Shown here: one piece after another, positions 43,401 to 53,731 of the stretch
Layout: each line of letters opens with the position of its first letter
Position numbering within the stretch: position 1 is the stretch's first letter
Source: Cladophialophora immunda
Taxonomy: Eukaryota > Ascomycota > Eurotiomycetes > Chaetothyriales > Herpotrichiellaceae
DNA length: 64,000 nt
Direction: 5' to 3'
Assembly: GCF_000835495.1 (NCBI RefSeq)
Contig: NW_015622545.1
Location: 2,186,777 to 2,250,776, forward strand
Translations under genes and position numbers: made by a program
The notes under the pieces: generated by a model
What the model saw: the letters and a program-made list of their open reading frames with translations, nothing else
Databases searched by the model: none
Told to the model about the DNA's origin: nothing

Positions 43401-45504
43401 CTTCAGCGGAATTACAGCTTGTCCGAACAACGAGCCACGACTAAAAAGCGACCGTGCGTTGTGCGGTCAGACATTGGGGACGTACGATATATTGAGGAGA
43501 TGGAATGAGAGAGAGAAGCGGGACGGTTCGAGAATGGTGAAATATGCAACCTGGTTGACAACATCAAGGGTTGCACGATGTCACCATCGGTTATCCCGAT
43601 AAGGCGTCTCCTGTCGGCGAACGGCATGACGAGTTTTGGAGGCCCACAGAAGACCTTTCGGGGGCACGGCGGTATAAGTTGTTGGAGGAATGCGGTGGAA
43701 GGACGTTGACTATGTAGTTGTCGAAGGGCTGACTATACCGATACAACGAGCGGACTCCTCCGAGCACGCTTTGTGCGCCCCACGCTACGCTTTGCTGCGT
43801 TCTTAAGTTTTGGGCTCAGAGCTGAAAAGAAAAGGTAATCAGCTATGAAGCCGAATTCTCGAGTCCTGATCTCTTAATTCCAGCAAGGCTATATCACAGG
43901 GCGATATTTGGAGTTTGTGCCGTATCGATATAGGTATACACCTAGATTAACTAGTCGAGAACGAAAACCTTCCTTGTCGTATACGGGTTTGACTGTAGAG
44001 GTTAAGCAAAGGCCGCTTTAACCGGAGCCTTAACTAAGGCTTTAGCCTACTATTATTAAGCGTTCCTCAGGCCCCCCCAAGTAAATACACCCGAAGCCTA
44101 GCCCTTTCCCACCAACTATATTTCCAACGACATTTCCCTCTGGACTTGGTATCTCTGATCATATATTTTGAGAAGGACAAAGTATGGTTGGTTGCGCAAC
44201 TCTAAGTTGAGACGATAAAGTTGGTATCCGAAAGCCCAGAGCTGGAAGCGGATTCAGGACATTCGGCTTTGGTATCTGCGACTATTTCTCGGAACTCGAA
44301 AAAGGACAGATACCAAGATGCATCATTGCATACACATCACGGGAGTATCACTTTCATTGCGTGGCTTCTTTGAGCTCGTCAAAGCTCGCAGAAAACCTGG
44401 GCAAAAGTTCTTGATATTATCTGCGTCTTCGAGCCTGATTGTTTCGTGGCACAGACCAGAAACGTCAAACTTAGTGGACCAATAAAGGGAAAAGAGTCGG
44501 CACAAAGTAAAAAGGAGTTTGTACAACTCCTAAAACAGCACAGTGAGCGGTTGAGGGCATGCGAAAGCGCTACCCTCTGAGGCCGTGAACACAAACCTTG
44601 GTCGCCAAACGGGAATTGCCTTTCTAAACGATCGTGTGGTGCCATCCTCCCGACGCTTTCTTTAGAATGGCGCAATGGTTGGAATCGAAGATGGAGAGAA
44701 TGCACGCTCACCGCACACGTGATGCGATAAATGAACTAACTAGAGCTGCTCGCATTGTTCGTTGAGCCTCAACAACGGAAATGTTGTCCCGCGAAAAGAC
44801 AGCTCCATGTCCCCCAGCAATTAACATCATCAAGACTCTCGCTATGTCCTGGCACGACATGATTCTTCCAGGTCCACACGGCTCTCGATGCCTAAGATAT
44901 GAACGTGGACCTGTCTCATTCGTGGGCGCAACTGTAGAGAATATGCAAGCCACCGCGCGACCATATCCCGCATCAGCCGACGAACTCGTGTGGCCCCTCA
45001 TTATCAGAGAAAGAACAACGACCAACATTAACTCGCTTGATCCCTACCCTCCATCAGAAGAGCACACCACTCACGACCCGAGGAAATTTGTCGATGCTAC
45101 TCCATGCATGCCGGCCGTGAGCTCGCACTGATACTCGTTGCCTCATCTCCTACAAACTCTGCGTCTGCATTAACTTTGCACGGGCCATGCGTTCGTCAAC
45201 AAGTCTGGCCGAGTGAGCTGGCCGTTCAATCCATGGCACCGCTGTGACCTCACAGCAACTTACATGCATCCCTTGGCTTCAGAAGCCCGTGGTGATCATT
45301 CATCCTTCCTCGATTCAGACCTTTACACGTTGCAACTGTACATGCAGGGTGCGCGCGTCAAGGCGATGTTATCCCTGTCCAAGCTCCTCAAAGGCTCAAA
45401 GGAAGTCGTGATATGATCAGATTGGACCGACCTAAAACTGGTCCGCGTCCCCTCCAACGCCACTTTTCCGCCTAACAGACCCTTTTCCCTCACCACCTAA
45501 CCAC
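43401..45504. other. Long intergenic region with a TpA-rich tract
   Basis: At 2.1 kb this is the longest gap in the window. A TpA-rich stretch around 43920-44060 (TTAACT, TAGCCTACTATTATTAAG) resembles the decayed sequence common in fungal repeats. No intact element, terminal repeat or gene was found. Confidence 0.45.
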
Positions 45505-47647
45505 ATGTCGGCCCAGACCCGCGATTGCATCTTCTCTCTCCAAGAAGGCCGTGAGATTGCCAGTACTGAGGCACGAATACTGAAATTGTTGCACCCCGGA
45601 TCCCCAAAGAAACCCGCGAGAAGCACTCGTTCTGTATGTTCTGGGCCTCTCTCCTAGTGCTCTAGGTTATTACTGAACCCAGTATTGTTTTGATCAGGTT
45701 CGCTCTGCCACGATGGCGCAGGCAACAGAGGGTGGTTCAGTGTATCTGAATAACCCAAGCGCGAACCAAAATACTGCCTCTCCAGGCATGGAAGGCGCTG
45801 ATACTGAGATTTCCCAGGTCAAATCCGTGCATTTCGGTCGTTTCAACGACCGTATCCAGGCAGAAGTTCAAAATCTTCAGACTGGACTGTCGACCCTTGA
45901 TGGAGCAATTAGTGAGTTGACCAGGCAATTCAGAAAATATAGAAAGATAGTTAGCACCGTTGGCGATCATTATGGGCAAGAAGAGGCCTTGATGAGACAG
46001 ATTGATGAGCTCGAGATTGGGAAAAAGTCAATTTGGAAGGAAGCTCAGGATGATCGGGACTCATACTTCAAGCAAATAACTAAGTTGAAGGAGCAGCATG
46101 GCAAAGAAATTTATGACCTTGTAGAGAGGGCGAAGGCCGGTGACCTGAAGGAATCAGAATACAAGCAGAAAATTCAAGACCTAGCCCAGGAGCATGCCCG
46201 TGCCGAAAAGAAACGAGGCCAGGAGCTGGAGCAGAGAATACTGGAATTTGAGAAAGAATATCAACAGAAGAAGGAGCAAGTGGAAAAGGAAAACGCGAAG
46301 AAGATTGCGGACCTGGAGAATGAGCGGAAGGACTTGGAAGAGGCGAAGGCGAAACTCACCAAGGACTTGCATGACCGGACTTCCGAACGAGATCAAGAGA
46401 AGGATCTACGGATCATGTTACAAGAAAAGATGCAAAAGGACATGAAAGAGGTGGAAGGAGAGCTTGCTACCATAAAGAAACAATATCAACTGGAGCAGCG
46501 TCCCTTGGAATTCTAGTAAACTCCCCGCCCCCCCCCCCCCCCCATCCCCCAAGACCGAAATGACAGATGGTAAGAGATATGCTGACTTGTTGCGGCAGCA
46601 CGGAGGAGTACAGAACGCTATTTGAACGCGTGCACGAAGTTGCCTTTGAACACCTGACAGATCTCCCAGAGAAAGCCTTACTGGTACGTGAAGCAGCCGT
46701 TGGGGGTATTGAGAGAGCCTTTGTGTTGACGGCCATTCTCCGCTGTGCAGAAACCCGTGGACACATCTGAGAAAGTGTCCCAAAGCAACCAAATCTTTGA
46801 TCAAATCCCCATCGCCGATTCCGAGTGTTCGGCGATGCTGCGACGAGCTGCTGCCGAGCACATCATCATTCAGTTCATATGTGATGAACTATGGCACCCA
46901 TTTTTCTCCGAGTATCTCGTGTCGAGCCACGTCAGCAACTCAGTGCTTCCGACGATGTATTCAGACATGACCGAAGCTGGAAGCGAATTTCAACATCGGT
47001 GGAAAGTGGCCACATTGAGGACGTTGGACAATCTCGACGAGGCGCATAAGGTGAACGGACAGCACGAGATTTGGAGGCTAGTTGACAAACAAATCATGGG
47101 GTCTCTGCGCCATCTTCTGAACGACCCCCAGGCGTTCCTCTCCGACTTGAGCCAAATCCTCGTCCAGGCTATAGAACTGGGAAAAGCTGCACAGCGCGAT
47201 CAGACGAACATCGCCATTGGGAAGATTCCGTACCTGGGTGAACAAAATTCGGGGGAGTGGATCGAGTGGTTGGACGAGAGTTACGAGCCTGACTACGGGT
47301 CCGATGAATCTCCGTCCTCGCCAACTAGCACCATCACCACGGCTAGTTTGTCGGTCCGCACAGAGCCGTTGTTGACAAGGCCCAAGATTTCGCGTCAAGG
47401 GCCAGCTGACGGAAAGCCCGAGTTGATCATTCCAGGGCAAGCGATATTTCCCGAGCGAGGCATTTTCCGGGAGGGGGCTTTACGATGGCAGAAGATCCGC
47501 AATGCGTCGAGCGATATGGCTCGGGCGAGGAATGGTATTGGTCGACGACAAAGCACAAGCACGGTAGGGTTGGGGATGAATATGCAATCACCAATGCAGT
47601 CGTCCGGTGTCTGGGGGCGCCCGAGTTTGGTTGAGCAGCGAGAGTGA
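45505..47647 (+). CDS. Unrecognised coiled-coil protein
   Basis: Model: join(45505..45633, 45698..46515, 46599..46683, 46751..47647), 642 aa. The first exon (MSAQTRDCIFSLQEGREIAS and 23 further residues) joins in phase across a GTATGT/TCAG intron and adds 48 residues before ATG 45713. Exon 2 encodes a long charged coiled coil (about residues 115-315; KEQVEKENAKKIADLENERK, for example). Exons 3-4 encode a compact helical region (EEYRTLFERVHEVAFEHLTD; AAAEHIIIQFICDELWHPFF) and an acidic motif EWIEWLDESYEPDYGSDE before a disordered, basic tail. I recognise no family. A cytoskeletal or scaffold role would be a guess. Intron 2 contains 16 consecutive C, so the automatic reading breaks there. Confidence 0.72.
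46528..46543 (+). repeat. Run of 16 C inside intron 2 of the coiled-coil gene
   Basis: A pure C16 tract lies 12 bp after the GTAAAC donor (46516) of an 83-bp intron, so changes in its length do not alter the protein. Confidence 0.8.
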
Positions 47648-48617
47648 TCCAGGAATGGAAGATCGTGATCGCTGGGTTGTCTAGGAACGAGGGGGATCTA
47701 GCGTGCCGTATTGCGGAGGATGCTCAGGTAAAAGTCGTTTATGTACCTAGCTAATTTGTCTTCAAGATACTGGTATAGCTCGGCACGCAAATGAAGATGT
47801 CTCTGTCTCTGTCCCTGAACCGTTGAATCCTAGCCTCGGTATTCATATGATAGGCACAGGCTTCCTATGTCTGCACGCCGAGAGTGTCCGCATCCGCACT
47901 TTGAAGCACAGCCCACGAGGGCAAGGCTGCTCGGCGATTCCATACTTTCCACTTGAGTACCGCTTCTTCTCCCTGGACTGGAGCTGTCATTATGTCTTCC
48001 TATGATGCCCCGGATCTCGTAGTCCTCCCTTCTCAACGTCCCAGGTTGTTGTGCCTTTGGTCTGCAAGATTGAAACGGCCTCGTCTGACATTGTATCATA
48101 AAGCCGTCTTTGCAAGGTACGAGACGGTCAAAGACTGGATAGACCCATCTACATCGGCAACAACTTAGCTCGGCCGTGAATGATAATATTTGGAAATGAA
48201 ACTCCATAATTTCCCTGAAGAAGTAGGCCTTTAGTGGCATGCATGTGAGTTCAGACGGGATAAGTCTTCGTCAGAAATAAGTGGCACGCTGTGACATAGA
48301 ATAGACGCCTTCTCGAAATCAAGCTAGTCATTCAATAGCGACGAGGTGACCACCAGATCAGACATAAATACTATTACTAACAAGGATTAAGGATACAGTT
48401 TCGGGGACCCAGACCAAAGGTGGGGGGAACTGTTCCCTCTCGGAAAGGTTGCTCTTTTGCACTCCTGTGGCGTGCTCGCCTACTTCTTTAAGCCAAGGAT
48501 AAGTCGAGAGATATCTGAGATCTCACACACGTAGCGCCTTCTGTGTCGTGTTTGCGGGCGGGATATCACCGGCTTGGGTCTTCCAGCACATTCAATCTTT
48601 GGGAAGATTCTACAGAA
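47648..48617. other. Intergenic, no supported gene
   Basis: This 970-bp gap lies between the coiled-coil gene and the PEP mutase-like gene. Short frames on both strands show no pattern. It marks the left edge of the accessory-looking block. Confidence 0.5.
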
Positions 48618-49523
48618 ATGGCTGGGAGGGTTAGGATTGAAGCTTTACGGGCAAAATTGAATGCAACGGGTGGCCGACCAGCAATCGCCATGGCGGCACA
48701 CAATCCTTTGTCCGCCAAACTGGTCGCAGATGCCGCCGGGTTCGACGCCATCTGGGCCAGTGGGTTTGAGCTCTCGGCGTCCTATGCAGTACCCGACGCA
48801 AGCATCGTGTCACCAAGCGTCCATCTCGAAATGACCAGGGCGATGTGCGAAGTCCAAGACCTCCCTGTCATCGCCGACCTGGACACTGGATTCGGCAACG
48901 CCATCAATCTCGCGTACGCCGTCCCGAGGTACGAGGCGGCCGGGGTGGCCGGCATCGTGATTGAAGACAAGACATTTCCCAAAGACAGCAGCCTTCGAAT
49001 TGACGGCCGACAATCTCTTGTGACCGTCGCGGAGTTTCAAGGAAAGATCGCTGCAGCCAAAGACTTGGGTTCCATGCTAGTCATTGCTCGGACGGAGGCT
49101 CTCATCGCCGGACTGGGACAAGAAGAAGCCCTAAAACGTGCTCAGGCTTATGCCGAAGCCGGGGCGGATGCCATCCTGATCCACAGCAAGCAGAAAACGC
49201 CCGACGAGATCCTGGACTTTTGTCGTGCCTGGCCGTACCAAGTGCCTTTGGTCATCGTGCCGACCAGTTATCCGCAGCTGTCTTTCGAAGAGATATATAG
49301 GCTCACCAATGGTAAGGTAGGCCTTGTCATATGTGGGAATCACAGCATCCGGGCCACAGTGGCGTCCCTGAAGCGCACATATGGGCAGATTTTGCAAGAC
49401 GGCGGGATTGCTAGTGTAGAGAGGGACATTGCGCCTGTAGCAGACGTCTTCGCCTTGCAGGGGGATGCATCTATGAGGGAATTGGAGAGGAAGTACTTGT
49501 TGTCGGGTGGAAACCCGTGGTGA
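48618..49523 (+). CDS. PEP mutase / phosphonopyruvate hydrolase-like enzyme (isocitrate lyase superfamily)
   Basis: A single exon of 301 aa. ATG 48618 is used; the frame extends upstream only to a GTG. The whole barrel matches the PEP mutase branch: the specificity loop WASGFELSASYAVPD (Asp60), metal ligands in ADLDTGFGN, IEDKTFPKDSS (116-125), the phosphate-binding IARTEAL (Arg158) and IHSKQK (His189). PEP mutases carry EDK-x5-NS; here the Asn is Ser124. PEP mutase makes phosphonopyruvate, the entry to C-P bond natural products; phosphonopyruvate hydrolase cleaves the same bond and also departs from Asn at this position. No phosphonopyruvate decarboxylase or transaminase lies in this window. 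Alternatives are oxaloacetate hydrolase or a lyase of this superfamily, but the EDK...S gating loop favours C-P chemistry. Confidence 0.82.
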   Translation: MAGRVRIEALRAKLNATGGRPAIAMAAHNPLSAKLVADAAGFDAIWASGFELSASYAVPDASIVSPSVHLEMTRAMCEVQDLPVIADLDTGFGNAINLAYAVPRYEAAGVAGIVIEDKTFPKDSSLRIDGRQSLVTVAEFQGKIAAAKDLGSMLVIARTEALIAGLGQEEALKRAQAYAEAGADAILIHSKQKTPDEILDFCRAWPYQVPLVIVPTSYPQLSFEEIYRLTNGKVGLVICGNHSIRATVASLKRTYGQILQDGGIASVERDIAPVADVFALQGDASMRELERKYLLSGGNPW

Positions 49524-49967
49524 AATATATCCTATAGGAGGCTTTAGATTGCTTGGGTCTTGGTCCTCGTCAAATTGGGTTCCAGATGCGCCAAAATGGT
49601 CCAGATGAAGCTCATCAGATGGTGCAATAGCGGTCTCTTCCAAGGTCCTCGTGGGTATTAAGCTTTGACCACGCGTTGGTGGCACTTGTGCTCCATGTTC
49701 CGGGGGACATCTTGATACTGTCTAAGGACTTCGGTAATCGAGGGTTGAAGTTGAGACACTTCAATGCCAGGGTGGTCCGCATCAGGAACTGTGACTGTGC
49801 TCAAATCAGCAAGAGCCTTGTTAAGAACATGCCCGTCATCGGCCATACGTAGAGGTGTCTTCATTTGAACCAAGGCGTGGTCACTTTGTCAGCGAGAGGC
49901 TGGCAACCAGATCACATCTTGCGCAACACTTTCCACAATGTGAAGCTGAAACTGGTAGAGAACTTCC
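49524..49967. other. Intergenic, convergent 3' ends
   Basis: This 444-bp gap lies between the PEP mutase-like gene and the TPR/TIR-like gene. A 62-codon minus-strand frame after ATG 49861 could be a remnant or a 3' exon of the latter, but no splice site in phase was found. Confidence 0.45.
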
Positions 49968-52840
49968 TCATTTCAAGAGCTGAGTCTGCCGCTCCAAGAA
50001 TAAGATCTTGGGACGATCTCCCTCGACCGTCAACCTTTTGTCTGCAGCAGTAATGTCCAAGTTCAATGGTCCCGCCCGAAGCGTCCACTCTTTCCTGTCC
50101 GAGCACGCGCTCTTTGGAGCATACTCGTACCACTTGTGCTTTTGGTATGACTTCTCCAGAGTCCGTATCATCACTGTTTCCAACACACACCATGCACGTC
50201 TATAATAGTCGTCGTCGACGAGGCTGATGACAGCATTGCATTGTGCGAGTAATAGCGGGAGAGCTGTCACACCAGGCGTTGGGTCGTCTTGGTCGATGCA
50301 AGCATAGTCCTGTGAAAGTGTAAGTCTAGCTCACGGTGAGGGTGGATCATCTGTCAATGCTGCCTACGTACCAGCCAAATACACAGCCTGTCGGGATTCA
50401 CTTCTGAATGGATTTTCAGAAAATCTTGCGTGGCATGGACCATACGATGGTATTGCGTATTCTCTGCGTCATCCGGAAGGGAAATATCTCCTTCATTATT
50501 GATCCATCTGTACGAGAAAAATATAATGAACTCGCTCGCAACTCTTTGAGGTGGATGAAGCTCTGACGACAAGTCGATTGCGACACCATCACAATACCTT
50601 GGGAGTCCACCGCAGCGAAGGAAGTCGGAATAACGCACACACTTCAGTGTGCCAAATCTTTGTTTCATGGCTTCTTGATCTCTCGCTGCGAGTGCAGCAG
50701 CGTACACGGTGCGAAGATTTTGCAAGGTGTCAGCACCCCCCTTTAAGAGAACTGGACGCATTTTGTCGTGGAAAAGTTCTCGATAGGTTTTTCGAAGCCT
50801 GGACTCATATTGGCGCTTGAGGATTTCCCCTTCAATGTCTCCTTTCAGAGTGAGACGGAGGCCTTCGAGGATGATCCCTTCCATAACAACGTCCATACCG
50901 AATACGGCATAATCCAATGCGGTATAACCGTACTCGTCGACTTGGTCCATGTCTACTCCAGCATTGACCAACTCTTGCAAGTACTTGCGATTTTCTTCAG
51001 AAGGTTCTTTGCACAGCGCAATAGCGGGCGTGCACGCATCCGATGCATTGAAGTGCTCCATCGCTGCTTTTGGCTGTCCGCCTCGGAGCAGCGCGCGTCC
51101 ATAGAAGAAGTGCGACATGGCAATCACAGTAGGATCTTTCGGTTCGATTTTGATGATTTGCGATTCTTCCGCCACGGTTAAAGCTTCTTTCGTATTGCCC
51201 TTGGCGGTGTAGCAGAGCGATAGCCGGTTTAAGCCAACCGATTCCCATACTGAAGCATGTTTGAGCCTGCCAAATTTCTTTCTGGGGTCCATTTTCTCAG
51301 CACTCAGAGCCTTCTTAATTTGTCTTGCGCGGTCGACTCGTTCTTTGAGCTGTTCGATGGCAAGCTCGAGGAGTGCGTCGTCATGACGCTGCTCGAAAAG
51401 TTGATAGTTCGTCATACCAACATTTCCAATAGCGCGACACGCGGCGCGAAGATCTCCAATAGTCTTCGCAATCTCGTACTGGGTCTGAAATGCAGCTCTC
51501 GCTTCCAGCAGTTGACCCTGGAGACGAAATACGGTGCCTAACTCACCACTCGCCTTGACTCGATGGTGCGTGAGGCTCATCTCCTTGAGAGCTTCCTTCA
51601 AATGTTCTTTGGCCAGGTCATATCTTCCGAGGCACCTGTTCGTGAATCCTAGCTCTCCATGGACTAGGCGGGCGTAGTGAGATGCATTTGGAAAGCCGGC
51701 AATGGTGTCGCAAAGAGAGAGGGCGGTATTGAAAACACGCATGGCATCTTCCATTTCCGACCGTCGGGCGTGCCACTTGCCGTCATCGAACAATATGTGC
51801 CACAAGCGGATAGAATTTATGCTGGAAGCAAGCAATACCGGAGTGATGTCTGTTTGGCCAGAAGTTCGAGCTCGATTGTCGACGTCCTTGGGACCAAGGA
51901 TACGTGCGTCGATCCCACATGCCGAGTGGGGTTTCAGTAAAAAGATACCGGCGTGCAATGAGTCTGATGCCACTTCCAGGGCATGCCATGTTCCTGGTTC
52001 GATGCTGTGACTCGTATCGAGTGTGTGGACTGATGAGTCTGTCCTGATCGCATGTACCAGTCGCCCTGTATTGCGAAGAATTGGACCGTCATGATTGTCC
52101 TTGTCTTGCTGACAGAGGTCGTCCACAAGCTGGAATTCGGCGTGAGTGGCGTGCGCGAGGTCTGTGACATTCTCGACCTCGAAAAAGCTACACTGTCCGT
52201 CGCCGGCGAGTATCCAACTCTGGACTAGAGCTTGGCAAGAATAGATGCAGAAATCTGGGTCTCGTTGGCTGTCAGGCAGCCAGATATGGAGTCTGAATAA
52301 CTCGTCGTCCTCGCCCTCTTGTCCGGTCATGTTGCAGATGGGAACTATGAAGAATCCTTGTGCGCTATAAGAAAGAGTCGAAAGAGAACTGGTGAGTTGG
52401 GGACTGACCAGAGCATCATGTACAAAACCCCAGAGGATTGTCAGGTCGTCTCTGTTGATCGTCCTCGATTGTCGGAGGCTTTCTCGTAGAAAATAAACAA
52501 CCAGCCCAAGATTGAGAAGGTGTGGCAAGTCTGCATTGTTCTCCGAGATGAATGGAGCCAACATATCGTGCCAACCAGAGAACCAACATTTCGCACCGTT
52601 CTGGATCTGGAAATCTTCTTCTACCGCTGATTTCGAAGAGCTGCAGCTGGAGGCAGTCTGAGACGACGGAGGTGACAAGCTGTGTCGGAATCTCTCCACA
52701 GCCTGCTGAGACAGTTCCATAGCAGCGCAAACGCCTAGAAGGATATCCAAAAGGGTGGACCATGTATCTTCGCGGCTAGATCGAGCAGCGACACCATCAT
52801 TCTCAGAAAGAGCCGGACAGATTAATCTAGTCGTCTCCAT
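49968..52840 (-). CDS. TPR protein with C-terminal TIR/HET-like domain
   Basis: Model: complement(join(49968..50309, 50372..52840)), 936 aa. The 62-bp intron (GTACGT/ACAG) rebuilds CIWLDYACIDQ. The first 340 residues are unrecognised. Residues about 360-600 are a TPR array (for example CLGRYDLAKEHLKEALKEMS, RLQGQLLEARAAFQTQYEIA). A short ankyrin-like piece follows (YLQELVNAGVDMDQVDEYGY, near 620). The C-terminal domain starts at about 769 with EFIIFFSYRWIN, continues through IWLDYACIDQDDP and CNAVISLVDDDYYRRAWCVLE (Glu867), and ends FLERQTQLL. The opening F-x-S-Y-R-W, the hydrophobic strands and WC-x-x-E resemble TIR folds, whose catalytic Glu sits in the same motif; the D-x-x-C-I-D-Q string is shared with HET domains. 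A signalling or cell-death role is inferred. It is divergent from the HET gene. Confidence 0.8.
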
Positions 52841-53731
52841 GGTTCCTTCGGTGTTGATTGAGCTTGAGAAGAGATGGACCCGTGTTAACGGCGACGCCTA
52901 ACGTTCCAACAGCAACGGCACTCTCCCCGCCTCAGGCTGTGAGGCGGTGAGGCTCTGAGGCTCTTGGCCTTTGAGGGTGTCCAATATTCCTCAAGTCGTG
53001 GGACCTTGCCTACCATGAGCTCTAGCAGCGACGAGGTATGTGGTATAATCTAGGCGGCGAAGTTTCAAATTATCTGATTCGAGGCCAACATTGTAGGGTT
53101 TTGGACGAGGAATGAACTTGTCCTGATGTCTGGTTAGGCGTTGCGATAAGTCCACATATAGGTTCACGTGATATCACGTGAATTTGCCTGCCCAGTCTGT
53201 GGCTGACAGTATGGGGTCAGACATATTTATGCCTTCTCGGCCTCGTCGACGCTTCACATGTCAATGCTAAGACTAGGCAAACGACGATATCGTCACCGAT
53301 AATTGGAGTCATGCTGCCACGTCGTTGTCACTTCGACGGCAGTCTCTGACACTACCTGAGACGACAGTGAAGGGTGGTCAACGGCTATCTGAGGCGAATG
53401 TATGCCGACCGCGGGTTTTCTATGGCTGAATCCCGGTCTATCTGTCTAGAGCCTTTGTCCTGTTTCTGAGGTTTCTGCAAGGAACTGACAGCTGAAAACC
53501 ATTACATTGAAAATTCCTTACTTCCGATAAGATGCGTGGATGCGAGAGCCACGCCAAACCCGATGTGTCGAGTGCGCTGTGCAACAACCAGGTTCCAGCG
53601 ACCTCAGCCTCAGCCTCAGCCCCCTTCGCCCAGTTTTGCCTCGAACCCGTCACAGCCCAGATCTTGCGCTGAATGAAAATCTGCATCATCATACCTAAGC
53701 AATTCGAAATACGCCATCTCTGTCGAGAAAC
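52841..53731. other. Shared divergent promoter, TPR-TIR-like / HET genes
   Basis: This 891-bp gap lies between two divergent start codons. It contains a GGCTGTGAGGCGGTGAGGCTCTGAGGCT-type GAGGC repeat (52930-52965) and a direct repeat TCACGTGATATCACGTGA (53164-53181). No gene is supported. Confidence 0.5.
53164..53181. promoter_or_regulatory. 18-bp perfect palindrome with two CACGTG E-boxes
   Basis: TCACGTGATATCACGTGA is a perfect palindrome made of two CACGTG hexamers spaced by ATAT, inside the promoter shared by the TIR-like and HET genes. CACGTG is the core of fungal bHLH (E-box) binding. The double, symmetrical arrangement suggests two dimers bind; this is inference. Confidence 0.5.

Noticed and set aside
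43431..45131. Several 60-116 codon frames in the 2.1-kb gap
   Set aside because: They overlap on opposite strands, show no domain or splice logic and fit random expectation.
49658..49861. Possible 3' exon or separate small gene downstream of the TPR/TIR-like gene
   Set aside because: No in-phase splice site joins it, the domain already ends normally at FLERQTQLL, and the residues match nothing known.
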